Part shown: piece after piece, positions 15,452-25,193 of the stretch | Layout of the letters: every line of letters starts with the position of its first letter | How positions within the stretch are numbered: position 1 is the stretch's first letter | Program-made: the position numbers and the translations under genes | Notes under the pieces: model-generated | Databases searched by the model: none | Told to the model about the DNA's origin: nothing | The model's input: the letters and a program-made list of their open reading frames with translations, nothing else | Assembly (NCBI GenBank): GCA_963820995.1 | Contig: CAWGCL010000014.1 | Span: forward strand, 1-64,000 | Length of the DNA: 64,000 bases | Direction: 5' to 3' | Source of the DNA: JAGTVG01 sp963820995 | GTDB lineage: Bacteria; Bacteroidota; Bacteroidia; Cytophagales; Cyclobacteriaceae

Positions 15452-15590
15452 GTTTTCAGTTTCCATCAGGCATTAGTTTTACCATAGTGATTTCACTTTT
15501 TGTAGCTACCCGCATGGGTGGCCCGAAAGTTCCTGCACCCTCCGAGACAAATATTCTGGTTCCGTTGTAACTATGAAGCCCTGGCCCACT
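15452..15590 (-). pseudogene. C-terminal remnant of a metallophosphoesterase
   Basis: The minus strand reads GLHSYNGTRIFVSEGAGTFG, then PPMRVATKSEITMVKL and a stop. The GxGT.GPP(L/M)R....EIT.(V/L) pattern is the end of calcineurin-like phosphoesterases of the YkuE/YaeI type. Upstream (15586 onward) the coding sequence is replaced by the repeat block, so the N-terminal catalytic part is missing. Confidence 0.5.
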
Positions 15591-15712
15591 ACGTTAGCTG
15601 GCTCCTCGCTATCCCGATTTAGCGGGAATTACGCTCAGCCCCGCTGCTCACTTCGTTAGCTGGCTCCTCGTTAAAATGATCCACCGGACCATTTACTTAC
15701 GCTCGGCCCCAC
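15586..15712. repeat. tandem pair of dispersed hairpin repeat units
   Basis: Two units of about 63 bp share the flank CACT(A/T)CGTTAGCTGGCTCCTCG and end in ACGCTC(A/G)GCCCC. Each has a different central hairpin: TCCCG-ATTTAG-CGGGA in the first, AAATGATCC-ACC-GGACCATTT (one mismatch) in the second. The second unit, inverted, matches the element at 3321-3400. The block joins a decayed phosphoesterase on one side and forms the last codons of the DUF6048 gene on the other. Confidence 0.7.
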
Positions 15713-16481
15713 GCCCAAACGGGATAACATACTTCACATAAAGATTTAAAGCAGGCACGAAACTATCAAAAGGCCGGCCATAGCCGGGAACAGCATATAC
15801 CTCAAAGGGATCAAAATTATCAGCCTGTATTAAAAACCTCAACCTGAAAGTAAATCCAAAATATAAATTTCCCTTCAAAGCTGATTCTGAGCCCAGGATC
15901 AACTCCGCCCAACTTGCTTCCAGGTCTTCGCGTTTAAACTCTCCTTCATAATCGTCCCATAAAGAACTCAGGATCGAGAAAGTTGCTTCATCCTGATATT
16001 GACTCATGGCATATTTTACCCCGATAATAAAATTGACACCCTGATTGAAGGGATAATAATAGCTTATTCCAGCCCTGCCATAATAACCATAAGATTTGTA
16101 TTCGGCATTTTTGTAAAAATCATCAGGTGTCTTTTCCCCATAACCAACTTCAATATTTATCCCTACATTGATCTTTGAAATAAATCCCAGGCCTGCCTCC
16201 AACTTTGTCTCGCCAGAAGAAACCAGGCTCACTAATTTTAAATAGTCAATGCTGATCTCAAAGCGGTTGTAGGACATGTCCAGTCCATCATCGGTAGTTA
16301 GGGTATCTGCAGCGGCTTTCTCTACTTCATTAGCGACAGAATCAGCCAAATCATCGACAACAGAATCTTTGACTGGATTGTCCACGGTATCCGGGTTCTC
16401 TTCCTGACCAATAGCCTGAAAGAAAACCATTAGCAATATCAGGAATGATATACTAAAAATATACCTGGATCGTGGTTTCAT
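15693..16481 (-). CDS. DUF6048-family outer-membrane-like protein
   Basis: Starts at Met9 of the longest frame (16481; MKPRSRYIFSISF), a good signal peptide followed by a low-complexity acidic linker (to about residue 65) and a region of alternating strands typical of a small beta-barrel, ending in an aromatic-rich segment. It matches what databases call DUF6048, usually paired with DUF6452 as here. The last residues GAERK and the stop are encoded by the hairpin repeat, so the natural C-terminus has probably been replaced. Role unknown. Confidence 0.7.
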   Translation of the reverse strand: MKPRSRYIFSISFLILLMVFFQAIGQEENPDTVDNPVKDSVVDDLADSVANEVEKAAADTLTTDDGLDMSYNRFEISIDYLKLVSLVSSGETKLEAGLGFISKINVGINIEVGYGEKTPDDFYKNAEYKSYGYYGRAGISYYYPFNQGVNFIIGVKYAMSQYQDEATFSILSSLWDDYEGEFKREDLEASWAELILGSESALKGNLYFGFTFRLRFLIQADNFDPFEVYAVPGYGRPFDSFVPALNLYVKYVIPFGRGAERK

Positions 16482-17094
16482 TGCTGTTACAATTGTTTTT
16501 ATCACAAACGACTTTCGCTGAATCGTAGGTGATCTCTGTGATTCCTATTTCATAGATCCGTATCAATATCCGGTAATCTACATAATCTTGTTCACGGATA
16601 TATTGTACTCCTACTAAATCTTCCTTACCATCTATTTTAACTACAAAAGAACAACTGTCATAGTTCATGTCCAGCGGAAAGGGGAAGATGGTTAGTGAGT
16701 CATTGGTCAGCGAATCCTTGAAATATATAGGTCCCTCACCATTTGGGCCCATTACTTCGTCAATTTTTATCTTCCCTTTTTCTATGTCAGTTTTTACCTG
16801 GTTGTAGAGATCAATCTCTGTTTCAAGTTCTACTTTGATTGTGTCCAGATCAGTATTCCCTGTATCAATGCCAGCCAAAACCTTATCAAGGCTGTCTTCA
16901 AGAACTACCAGTGTATCTTCAACCTTATTTAGACTGTCGATATTAAAAAACTGAAAATTTACAATTGGCTCAGCAGTGCTGGGACCACAATCATAACAAT
17001 CCTGGCAGCTTAGAATGCCTAAAGGCACCGTAAGAAGAAAGAATAAAGACCAATTTAAAAGTGCTCTGAGATCCATATCATAGAGATTGAGCAA
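16453..17094 (-). CDS. DUF6452-family lipoprotein
   Basis: A 213-residue protein with a hydrophobic leader and lipobox-like LGILSC (about residues 26-31), then a coiled-coil-like segment (about 50-100) and a beta-rich C-terminus. It pairs with the downstream DUF6048 gene, overlapping it by about 29 bp, so the two are translationally coupled and probably act together in the envelope. The function of the pair is not established. Met7 is an alternative start. Confidence 0.7.
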   Translation of the reverse strand: MLNLYDMDLRALLNWSLFFLLTVPLGILSCQDCYDCGPSTAEPIVNFQFFNIDSLNKVEDTLVVLEDSLDKVLAGIDTGNTDLDTIKVELETEIDLYNQVKTDIEKGKIKIDEVMGPNGEGPIYFKDSLTNDSLTIFPFPLDMNYDSCSFVVKIDGKEDLVGVQYIREQDYVDYRILIRIYEIGITEITYDSAKVVCDKNNCNSNETTIQVYF

Positions 17095-17139
17095 ATTTAT
17101 AGCTTATATCCATAATAAATTGTACAAGATAGGATAATT

Positions 17140-19653
17140 TCAGGCAGGATCTACATTGAAAACGATCTTCCCGCTTCGGTATTCTTTATTGGATCTAACC
17201 GTTATTGCCGCCTTATCCAGGAATTCTTTAAGGAAGGATAAATTAATTTTATCTCTTTCAATTTTTATAATGATGTGTTGGAGGTATTCGTTTCTGATCT
17301 TGGAGATCAAGGGTTCCTCTGGCCCTAAAATCATGCCAGGAGGGAGGTTTTTCTTAATTTCAATAGCGAGCACTCTGGCAAGCTGGTATGATTTGTCTTT
17401 TTCCTTGTGCTTTATTATTATTTCAATTATCCTTGAAAAAGGGGGGTAATTAAATTGTTTTCGTTCATTCAACTCTTGATCAGCCATCCCCTCGTAATCG
17501 TTATTGATCACTTTTTCAAATACCGGATGTTCCGGATTGGAAGTCTGTACGAGTACAAGTCCTTTCTGCTCTCTTCTACCTGCCCGACCACCAACCTGGG
17601 ACATCATCTGAAACGCTTTTTCAACAGACCTGAAATCAGGAAAATTCAGGATCTGATCAGCATCCATAATGCCTACCGTCAATACATTGCCAAAATCCAG
17701 TCCTTTGGTGATCATCTGCGTACCTATTAGGATGTCCATATCACCCTGGTCAAAGCTATTGATTATCTGCTGGTAGCTGTACCTGCTCCTTGTTGTGTCA
17801 AGGTCCATTCGTTTTGCCCTGGCTTCCGGAAGAATCAGTTTCAGGTCTTCTTCAATTTTTTCAGTACCGAATCCTACTGTATTGATTTGTGTTGACCCAC
17901 AAGCTTTACACATTGTTGGGATATAGGTTTTATAACCGCAATAATGACACCTTAGTTCATCACTGTACATATGGTAAGTGAGGCTTACAGCGCATTGTTC
18001 ACATTGTGGTATCCAGCCGCAGGTTTGGCAAATTACAAAGGGAGAATAACCGCGGCGGTTCTGGAAAAGTAATACCTGTTTACCAGCTTCAAGAGTTTCT
18101 TTTAATTCATGAATAAGAGCTGAAGTAAAATTTCCTGTTAATGTTTTATTCTTTCTTTCCTGCCTCGTATTAATAAGTTTTATTTCAGGAAGTACAGATG
18201 TACCATACCTTTCATTAAGTCTTACATAACTGTATTTGCCGGTTTGAGAAAGATAATATGATTCCAGGGAAGGGGTGGCAGATCCCAACAATGTTTTCGC
18301 TTTATGTAACCTGCCCAGAAAAAGGGCTACATCTCTTGCATGATACCTTGGGGCTGGATCCAGCTGTTTATAAGAGGTCTCATGCTCTTCATCAACAATA
18401 ATTAGCCCCAGATTACTAAATGGCAGAAAAACAGATGACCGTACCCCTACCACAAAGTTGATCTGGCCTTCCAATACACCTCTCCAGACCTCGACTCTTT
18501 CATTATCAGAATATTTAGAATGGTAAACCCCCATATTTCCACTAAAAATCTTCAATAACCTTTCAACTATTTGAGTGGTCAGGGCAATCTCGGGCAAAAG
18601 GTACAATACTTGTTTGCCGGCCTTTAACTGTTCCTTGATCAGTTGGATGTAGATCTCGGTTTTGCCACTTCCTGTAATTCCATGAAACAGTACAGTTTCT
18701 ATTGCCTCAAAGGACTTTTTAATTTCATTTTTAATTTCATTTTGAAGATCACTTAACTCAACTTCTGCGGTATGCCGGTCAGCCAGGCTGAATCGTGGTA
18801 CGATTACCTCAAACTCCTGTAGAATATCATTTTTGATCAGTGTTTTATAGGATGATCTTGAAAGATCGTTTTTGAAAAGGAGATTTTTTGATATTCCTTT
18901 TTCATTACTTTCGGGCTCTTCATATACTGGTGCCAACTGCATGTATTTCATTAAAATGTCAAGTTGCTTTGGCCGTTTCTCCAGCTGACTGAAAAGCTCT
19001 TCCATGAGGCTTTCATCCTTCAGGTAGTGGTCATTTATCCTGGCTCTGATCTCTTTTTTGGGTTTGTATCTTTCTTTTAACTCTTCATATATAATAATCA
19101 CCTCTTTGTTGATCAGGGATTTTAGGACATGGTAAATGTTTTTGAGAGATAGTACTTTCGCAGCTTCAGGATAAGTTAATGACTTGTCAAATTCGAGAGA
19201 TTTAATCAGCAACAATTCCTTGTCAGAAAATCCGATCTCACTTTGGTCCAGCGAAAAATCAGGATGAAGTTGAATCTTAGATTCACTTGATAATTTGAGC
19301 CCGGTTGGTATACCTGCATTCATTACTTCCCCTGGTGTGCACATATAATATCCAGCCATCCAATCAAAAAGATCCTTTGATTCAGGAGCAATAACAGGTC
19401 TCTCATCGATCACATCAAGTAGAAATTTTGGATCATAAGCATCGGGTGATTCTTTATGAATATCCCATATAATTCCCGTCAAAATCTTTCTTCCGAATTC
19501 TACAATAACCCTGAAGCCTGTCTCAATTTGATCAGCTACAAAATCAGGAACTTTATAGGTAAAACACCTCGGGATGGGCACTGGCAGAAGTACTTCGGCA
19601 TACAGTGCTTTAGAATGTGTGATTATATTGATATTTGAGGATAATTCTTCCAA
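17140..19653 (-). CDS. priA: primosomal protein N' (replication restart helicase)
   Basis: An 837-residue PriA. The N-terminal 3'-DNA-binding domain (KALYAEVLLPVPIPRCFTYK) is followed by a superfamily 2 helicase with Walker A GITGSGKTE, Walker B IIVDEEH and the zinc-binding cysteine clusters (ICQTCGW, CEQC, CHYCGY, CKACGS). It reloads the replisome at stalled forks. Its ATG is immediately next to the stop of the upstream SPATA20-like gene, so the two form an operon. Confidence 0.96.
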   Translation of the reverse strand: MEELSSNINIITHSKALYAEVLLPVPIPRCFTYKVPDFVADQIETGFRVIVEFGRKILTGIIWDIHKESPDAYDPKFLLDVIDERPVIAPESKDLFDWMAGYYMCTPGEVMNAGIPTGLKLSSESKIQLHPDFSLDQSEIGFSDKELLLIKSLEFDKSLTYPEAAKVLSLKNIYHVLKSLINKEVIIIYEELKERYKPKKEIRARINDHYLKDESLMEELFSQLEKRPKQLDILMKYMQLAPVYEEPESNEKGISKNLLFKNDLSRSSYKTLIKNDILQEFEVIVPRFSLADRHTAEVELSDLQNEIKNEIKKSFEAIETVLFHGITGSGKTEIYIQLIKEQLKAGKQVLYLLPEIALTTQIVERLLKIFSGNMGVYHSKYSDNERVEVWRGVLEGQINFVVGVRSSVFLPFSNLGLIIVDEEHETSYKQLDPAPRYHARDVALFLGRLHKAKTLLGSATPSLESYYLSQTGKYSYVRLNERYGTSVLPEIKLINTRQERKNKTLTGNFTSALIHELKETLEAGKQVLLFQNRRGYSPFVICQTCGWIPQCEQCAVSLTYHMYSDELRCHYCGYKTYIPTMCKACGSTQINTVGFGTEKIEEDLKLILPEARAKRMDLDTTRSRYSYQQIINSFDQGDMDILIGTQMITKGLDFGNVLTVGIMDADQILNFPDFRSVEKAFQMMSQVGGRAGRREQKGLVLVQTSNPEHPVFEKVINNDYEGMADQELNERKQFNYPPFSRIIEIIIKHKEKDKSYQLARVLAIEIKKNLPPGMILGPEEPLISKIRNEYLQHIIIKIERDKINLSFLKEFLDKAAITVRSNKEYRSGKIVFNVDPA

Positions 19654-21675
19654 TTATTTTAATTGTTCAAGGGCATCTTCAGCTGAATGAACCGGCAATT
19701 TACACGATTTATTGAAACAAACATAAATCGTATTGTCTTTCAAATTTTTACGCGCTCTAAGCAGTGGTAGTTGTGAAGAAGACATGGTGCCGCAGAAAAT
19801 TTTATTGGGATGGTATCTTGTATTAATTTTATCCCTGATTTTTATCATATCAGGCCCGATTATTGCGATTTCAGCCATTGGTACAGATATCATCAGAAAA
19901 ACGCTGGCCCAATAGCTGGCATATTCCGGTTCAGTTGTGATAAGCTTTTTCATCTGGTTTACCATTCGCTCAGCAATATCCCTATACTCATCATTGTCAT
20001 ATAGCAGGCCTAACAGATAGAGATTTTCAGCCATGATTGAATTTGATGAAGGTATTACATTATCAAAAATCTCTTTTTTCGTGGCAATCAACTGTGTGGC
20101 ATTTTTGTCAGTATAGAAGAAAAATCCTTCCTTGTAATCAAAGAAATTATTTATGGTATAGACCGTTAATTTCTTCGCCATCTCGATCCATTTCTCATCA
20201 AAGTTGGCCTGGTATAGTTTAATAAACGCCTGGATAATAAAAGCATAATCCTCAAGATATCCCAAAATGGGTCTCTTGCCTTTTATTGATGTGCGGTATA
20301 CTTCATTATCATCAATATGATGCCTGATCAGATATTCCCCATTTTTCAGGGCCATGTCCAATAGATCACTATTTTGAAGTGCCAGATATGCATCTGCTAA
20401 ACCACTAAGAGCCATCCCGTTCCATCCGGCCAGGCGTTTGTCATCAAGCCCCGGTCTTATTCTGTCAGCCCTTTTCTCAAGCAAACGTAATTTTACCTGT
20501 TCCAGAAGTGATGAAGCTTCCTCATAATTGCATTTAAATTGTTCAGAGATCTTTTCCAGTCCATTGTGTTTAGTAAGAATGTTTTCAAGGTTCTCCCAGT
20601 TCCCTGTTTCTTCAATCCCAAAGAAATCTGCCCAGAAATCAGGATCCTCCTGAACCGTATTTTTGAATTCCTCAGCTTTCCAGACATAGAATTTCCCTTC
20701 TACACCCTCGGAATCAGCATCCAATGCGGAATAAAATCCTCCTTCATCATCAATCAGTTCCTCATTCAAAAAACGGACAGTTCCTTCAATTACCGTTTTA
20801 TATTCACCATCATAGGTTTGGCAATATGCTTCTGCATACAGGCTTAACATTTGACTGTTGTCATAAAGCATTTTTTCGAAATGGGGCACGAACCACTTAT
20901 TATCAACTGAGTACCGGGCAAATCCACCTCCAACCTGGTCATATATTCCACCACGGGCGATTTGTTTCAGGGTAAAATGACTATGTTTTGTGTATCTTTC
21001 ATCACTACTATAATGCCCATATCGCAATAGAAATTTCCAGATGGAAGGCATAGGGAATTTCGGGGCCTTATCGAATCCGCCATAATTATGGTCGAATTTC
21101 TTAGACATGTCAGTAAGCCCGGTGGCCAGCACTTTCAATCCAATGTCAAAGTTTTGTTCCGTCAGGCCAAACTTTAGCACATCGCTTTTTGAGAGGTGGT
21201 TTGCAAGCTGTTCTGCTGACAAGTTAAGTTTTTCCCTTTTGTCAGAAAATGCTTCCTGTACATTTTTAAGTATTTCATAAAAGGATTGCTTAGGGAAATA
21301 AGTCCCACCAAAAAAAGGTTTTTGTTCAGGGGTAAGAAAGACATTCAGAGGCCAACCACCCTGGGTACCCATAGCTTGAACAGCATCCATATATACATGG
21401 TCAACATCGGGTTTTTCTTCCCGGTCAACCTTTATGCTAATAAAGTGTTCATTGAGAAATTCAGCGATCTGTACATCTTCAAAGGATTCCCGTTCCATTA
21501 CATGACACCAATGGCATGCTGAATACCCGATACTTACCAGAATAGGTTTGTCCTCCTTAACGGCTTTTTCCAAAGCTTCCTGAGTCCATGGATACCAGTC
21601 AACAGGATTGTAGGCATGCTGCAGGAGATAAGGGCTGGATTCATGTACTAAACGGTTTGCCTTCTTTTCTTTCAT
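19654..21675 (-). CDS. thioredoxin-domain protein, SPATA20/YyaL family (DUF255)
   Basis: About 673 residues from the ATG at 21675 (MKEKKANRLVHESSPYL); six codons upstream offer another ATG. The N-terminal thioredoxin-like domain has GYSACHWCHVM with the CxxC pair, and the rest is an (alpha/alpha)6 glycosidase-like barrel (GGIYDQVGGGFARYSVD, then LAGWNGMALSG). Related to human SPATA20 and Bacillus YyaL; biochemical function is unsettled. The stop adjoins the priA start without a gap. Confidence 0.9.
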   Translation of the reverse strand: MKEKKANRLVHESSPYLLQHAYNPVDWYPWTQEALEKAVKEDKPILVSIGYSACHWCHVMERESFEDVQIAEFLNEHFISIKVDREEKPDVDHVYMDAVQAMGTQGGWPLNVFLTPEQKPFFGGTYFPKQSFYEILKNVQEAFSDKREKLNLSAEQLANHLSKSDVLKFGLTEQNFDIGLKVLATGLTDMSKKFDHNYGGFDKAPKFPMPSIWKFLLRYGHYSSDERYTKHSHFTLKQIARGGIYDQVGGGFARYSVDNKWFVPHFEKMLYDNSQMLSLYAEAYCQTYDGEYKTVIEGTVRFLNEELIDDEGGFYSALDADSEGVEGKFYVWKAEEFKNTVQEDPDFWADFFGIEETGNWENLENILTKHNGLEKISEQFKCNYEEASSLLEQVKLRLLEKRADRIRPGLDDKRLAGWNGMALSGLADAYLALQNSDLLDMALKNGEYLIRHHIDDNEVYRTSIKGKRPILGYLEDYAFIIQAFIKLYQANFDEKWIEMAKKLTVYTINNFFDYKEGFFFYTDKNATQLIATKKEIFDNVIPSSNSIMAENLYLLGLLYDNDEYRDIAERMVNQMKKLITTEPEYASYWASVFLMISVPMAEIAIIGPDMIKIRDKINTRYHPNKIFCGTMSSSQLPLLRARKNLKDNTIYVCFNKSCKLPVHSAEDALEQLK

Positions 21676-21739
21676 GTTTTGTTTTGTTATCAATCACATA
21701 GCTGCTTGTTTAATTAAGCAGGAAATCATACCGATTGTT

Positions 21740-22711
21740 TTATTTTAATTGTTTTTTGAGAAGTCTTAGTTCATCTGAGGTATCCACTTTCGACTGGAAT
21801 GCTTTTAGTTGCTGGATGGTACTCCTAAGGAACTGTTGATGCTCTTCTGAGTCCGGAAAGAAAGGTTTATGATTCAGCGCATTGCGGACTTTTGCCCAAT
21901 CTTTAAGGAATTGAATCGTATCATCCGAGAAATAACTTTGCTGGAAGGCTTTCCAGATATATTCAATTGCAGAATCACTCGGATGTAACATGTCGGATTT
22001 GTAAAACCTGTAATCCCTCAGGTCGTCCATCATGATCTCAAATGAAGGAAAATACTGAACGTTTTCATAACTTTCTGACAGAACCCCGCAAGCGTACCTC
22101 AAAATAGATTTACTGATACTGTTTGTCTCAAAGGAATCCTTAATGTGCCTTACCGGACTCACCGTTAAAATAACATTAAAATCCTTATTTAAGGATTTCA
22201 GGGTTTGATAAAATGAGTCGAATGCCTTAATTATTTCATCAGGGTGTAATCTTCTTTTTTCAAATTCTTTTGCAGGAACTTTATGACAATTACTTACAAT
22301 TCCATTCAACTTTTTATGGATATACACAATTGCAGTACCTAGTGTAATCAGGATCCATTTCGATTGAAGCAGATATATTTTACTATATTTATTCGCCTCA
22401 CCGATCTGGGTCAATAGATCATCTTTATTTAAGGCGGAAATATCAGAATGAAAATCATAATGACGGAATATCCCCTGGTTTTTCAGGATGAAATTGTCAT
22501 CAATTGCCTTTTCAAGTAAGGCATCTTCCATCAACTTGAAAATAGAAAGGGGATTGTATATGACGCCATAGGGATTGGTCAGATTGTCAAATTTATTTTC
22601 TGATAATTTCAGGCCAATATTTTCCGAGAAGCAAGAACCAATAAGGAACAGGGGATCATTCAATGAAATTTTTCTGGCAGATTTTTTGGGTGATACAGGA
22701 GTTCTGAACAT
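21740..22711 (-). CDS. GSCFA-domain protein
   Basis: A 323-residue protein with the founding motif IGSCFSENIG at 24-33 and the matching second block (LTVSPVRHIKD, then SDMLHPSDSAIEYIW), the pattern of SGNH-like hydrolases: Ser in block I and Asp/His in DMLHPS. GSCFA proteins are usual in Bacteroidota and of unknown substrate. No signal peptide. The 295-bp gap to rplI contains only the L9 terminator. Confidence 0.88.
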   Translation of the reverse strand: MFRTPVSPKKSARKISLNDPLFLIGSCFSENIGLKLSENKFDNLTNPYGVIYNPLSIFKLMEDALLEKAIDDNFILKNQGIFRHYDFHSDISALNKDDLLTQIGEANKYSKIYLLQSKWILITLGTAIVYIHKKLNGIVSNCHKVPAKEFEKRRLHPDEIIKAFDSFYQTLKSLNKDFNVILTVSPVRHIKDSFETNSISKSILRYACGVLSESYENVQYFPSFEIMMDDLRDYRFYKSDMLHPSDSAIEYIWKAFQQSYFSDDTIQFLKDWAKVRNALNHKPFFPDSEEHQQFLRSTIQQLKAFQSKVDTSDELRLLKKQLK

Positions 22712-22955
22712 ATGATAAATTTACCCATTCAATCTAAAAAATAAAAGAATGTATCTAAAGCCTTTGAGAAAGGAAATGAAATCACAGAATTGGGATGATA
22801 TAAGGCCTTTAAAATAACTAATTAAAATTCAGAATGGGAGTGTAAGTCACGCGTTATGGGGCCTCCTGATCAGGCTATCCGGATTTTGAAGATCAGCTAT
22901 AGATAAAAAACGACAAGATATAATGTATATGTAAGATGGGGTGGTATTTAGAAGG

Positions 22956-22983
22956 CAAAAAAAATCCCGCAAAGCTGCGGGAT
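22956..22983 (-). terminator. terminator of the rpsF-rpsR-rplI operon
   Basis: ATCCCGC (22964-22970) pairs with GCGGGAT (22977-22983) around a 6-base loop, followed on the minus strand by a long T run (plus A-run 22957-22963). It stands about 24 bp after the rplI stop. Confidence 0.85.
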
Positions 22984-23006
22984 CAGATAATATTATTTAT
23001 TTTATG

Positions 23007-23450
23007 TTATTCAGCGACCACCTTAAAAGGTACTTCTTTCTTTACTTCTTTATGGAGGTCGATCGTAATTGCGTACTCGCCAACTTCTTTAACTTTAGAA
23101 TTGAAGTTAATTTTCTTTCTGTCAATCTCAAAACCTTTTTCTTTCAAGGCATCAGAAATTTGAAGTGTGGTAATTGCGCCAAATATCTTGCCGCTTTCGC
23201 CAACTTTTGCCCCGATTTCAAGTACGAGGTCACCTATCTGCTCTGCAACGCCTTCTGCATCATTTTTCAATTTCTCAGCTTTATGTGCAGCCTGTCTGAC
23301 ATTTTCCTCAATCATCTTCCTGTTGGAGGTATTTGCCAGAATTGCAATTCCTTTAGGTATAAGATAATTCCTGCCGTATCCGGATTTCACTGAAATCACG
23401 TCATTTTTATAGCCCAGGCCTTGTATATCCTGTGTAAGTATCACTTCCAT
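23007..23450 (-). CDS. rplI: 50S ribosomal protein bL9
   Basis: A 147-residue L9 with the standard N-terminal domain (MEVILTQDIQGLGYKNDVISVKSGYGRNYL), connecting helix and C-terminal domain (GAITTLQISDALKE). It is last in the S6-S18-L9 operon, 12 bp after rpsR, and is followed by a strong terminator. Confidence 0.98.
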   Translation of the reverse strand: MEVILTQDIQGLGYKNDVISVKSGYGRNYLIPKGIAILANTSNRKMIEENVRQAAHKAEKLKNDAEGVAEQIGDLVLEIGAKVGESGKIFGAITTLQISDALKEKGFEIDRKKINFNSKVKEVGEYAITIDLHKEVKKEVPFKVVAE

Positions 23451-23462
23451 ATGAATTCAGAT

Positions 23463-23714
23463 TTATTTTAATGAATCGGTTACATAAGGCAGTAAGCCCA
23501 GATGTCTGGCACGTTTTACCGCTAAAGCTACTTTTTTCTGGAACTTAATGCTTGTTCCGGTAAGTCTCCTGGGAAGTATTTTGCCCTGGTCATTTACAAA
23601 CTTTAACAAGAAATTGGCATCCTTATAATCAATATACTTGATACCATTCTTTTTGAAACGACAATACTTCTTCCTGTTTTCGTTCCTGTTTAAAGGTTCA
23701 TTCATTAATGTCAT
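23463..23714 (-). CDS. rpsR: 30S ribosomal protein bS18
   Basis: An 83-residue S18 with the core YIDYKDANFLLKFVNDQGKI and the RRLTGTSIKFQKKVALAVKR end typical of the family. Its ATG overlaps the rpsF stop by 4 bp, giving translational coupling. Middle gene of the S6-S18-L9 operon. Confidence 0.98.
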   Translation of the reverse strand: MTLMNEPLNRNENRKKYCRFKKNGIKYIDYKDANFLLKFVNDQGKILPRRLTGTSIKFQKKVALAVKRARHLGLLPYVTDSLK

Positions 23715-24082
23715 GCTGCTTGCTCCTCCTTAGCTTCAGGTTTTTTGTTAAATTCTCCTCTGCGGCGTTTTTCATTGTATGCCACAGCATGTTTGTCAAG
23801 TGATACAGTTATAAACCGCATTACTTTTTCATCTCTTCGATACTCCAATTCTAAAGCTGCGATGGTTTCAGGAGTTGCCGCAAATTCAAACAGGTTATAA
23901 AATCCGGTTGACTTATGCTGAATGGGGTAAGCAAGTTTCTTGAGTCCCCAGTTTTCTTCGTTAATGATCTCAGCTTTGTTGTCAACCAACACCTTTTTGA
24001 ATTTCTCGACAGCATCCTTCATCTGAACTTCAGACAAAACGGGAGTTAAAATGAATACTGTCTCGTAGTTTTTTAATTCCAT
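23711..24082 (-). CDS. rpsF: 30S ribosomal protein bS6
   Basis: A 123-residue S6 (start MELKNYETVFILTPVLSE; KKLAYPIQHKSTGFYNLFEF in the middle) with an acidic, Glu/Ala-rich tail. First gene of the ribosomal operon; the 86-bp gap upstream must contain its promoter, though I cannot assign a -7 element. Confidence 0.97.
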   Translation of the reverse strand: MELKNYETVFILTPVLSEVQMKDAVEKFKKVLVDNKAEIINEENWGLKKLAYPIQHKSTGFYNLFEFAATPETIAALELEYRRDEKVMRFITVSLDKHAVAYNEKRRRGEFNKKPEAKEEQAA

Positions 24083-24168
24083 CTTTATAAATTAATTTTC
24101 GGACGGCAAAGGTATAACTTTATTGCTTTATCACAAAGTTGAAGGAAATAAATCGATAGGTGTTGATG

Positions 24169-25098
24169 TTATTTGACCATAAATTCTTTTTCACCCATCA
24201 TATAATCATCGGTATACACCTGCAATTGATAGGCGCCGGGAACATATTCACTTCCCTTGTCATAGTCAAAAGTGAGTTTTTGTCGGGTATTATCAAATAG
24301 GATTTCCTGTTTTGCTGTATAAAATTCTTCCTTACCGTTGAACATGAACGTGCCGGATCCGGAAGCTACATCAAATAATACATTATCATCTGGTCCAACG
24401 ATCCTGATCATGATCTCTTTGCCTTCAATAGGGGCTACCTCATTTTCAGCAATGTTGAATTCAACTCTGATCTTCTCAATAAATCTTGCTTTGAACTCAT
24501 CTTCTCTGACTTTCCCGCGGCTGTTTACAGCATAGATCTGGATGTTTTCAACCTTTAATTTAGATACGATTTCAACCTGCTCCTCCAATACTTCCCTGGA
24601 CTTGATCTCCTGATTCAGATCAGCGGTCAATTCATTCTTTTCGGTTTTAAGCTCTATGTTTTCCTGGGTTAGTTCATCCGCAAGTACTTTTAGGTCTTCA
24701 ATCTCTTTATCTTTCAGGATCAGTAATTCCTGGAAACCTTCAACCTTATCTCTGAGGTTTGCAATCTGACGGTCTGAGTACTTCCTATTTGTAATTAACT
24801 TCTCTTTTTCTTCCTCAAGTTCCGCGACTACTGCTTCAAGGTCCTCAACATTCCCTCCAAGGCTTTCAATTTCCACCATTCTTTGATTGATCTCATGTTC
24901 AAGTATAGTGATTTCCTCCTTGGTTTTTTCGATTTCAGCATTATATGCCTTGTCAGTACGCATCTTGATAAAAAGATTCACAGCCTGTACAATCACTAAT
25001 ACCACAACTACGGCAATGATTATATCCCTTCGATATCTTTTTTTACTTGGTCCCTGCTTAACGTTTTCAGGAGTTCCGGGGTTTATATCTTCAGTCAT
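24169..25098 (-). CDS. single-pass coiled-coil membrane protein
   Basis: A 309-residue protein. A basic N-terminus is followed by one membrane helix (about 25-45), then a long coiled coil (about 50-175, rich in E, K and L heptads), then a globular beta-rich domain (about 180-309) ending in VPGAYQLQVYTDDYMMGEKEF. The fold suggests a periplasmic scaffold anchored in the inner membrane. It is conserved-looking but I do not recognise a named family. Position next to the ribosomal operon gives no functional hint. Confidence 0.7.
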   Translation of the reverse strand: MTEDINPGTPENVKQGPSKKRYRRDIIIAVVVVLVIVQAVNLFIKMRTDKAYNAEIEKTKEEITILEHEINQRMVEIESLGGNVEDLEAVVAELEEEKEKLITNRKYSDRQIANLRDKVEGFQELLILKDKEIEDLKVLADELTQENIELKTEKNELTADLNQEIKSREVLEEQVEIVSKLKVENIQIYAVNSRGKVREDEFKARFIEKIRVEFNIAENEVAPIEGKEIMIRIVGPDDNVLFDVASGSGTFMFNGKEEFYTAKQEILFDNTRQKLTFDYDKGSEYVPGAYQLQVYTDDYMMGEKEFMVK

Positions 25099-25193
25099 TT
25101 CTTGGAAATATTAAAAAAGTTAATACAAAAATAGGGTATATTTAACTAAAATCAAGCGGTTAATTTGAATTAATGCAATTGTAATCTCCTTTT

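Noticed and set aside
22712..22955. A gene between GSCFA and the ribosomal operon
   Set aside because: No frame with plausible composition; AT-rich spacer only.
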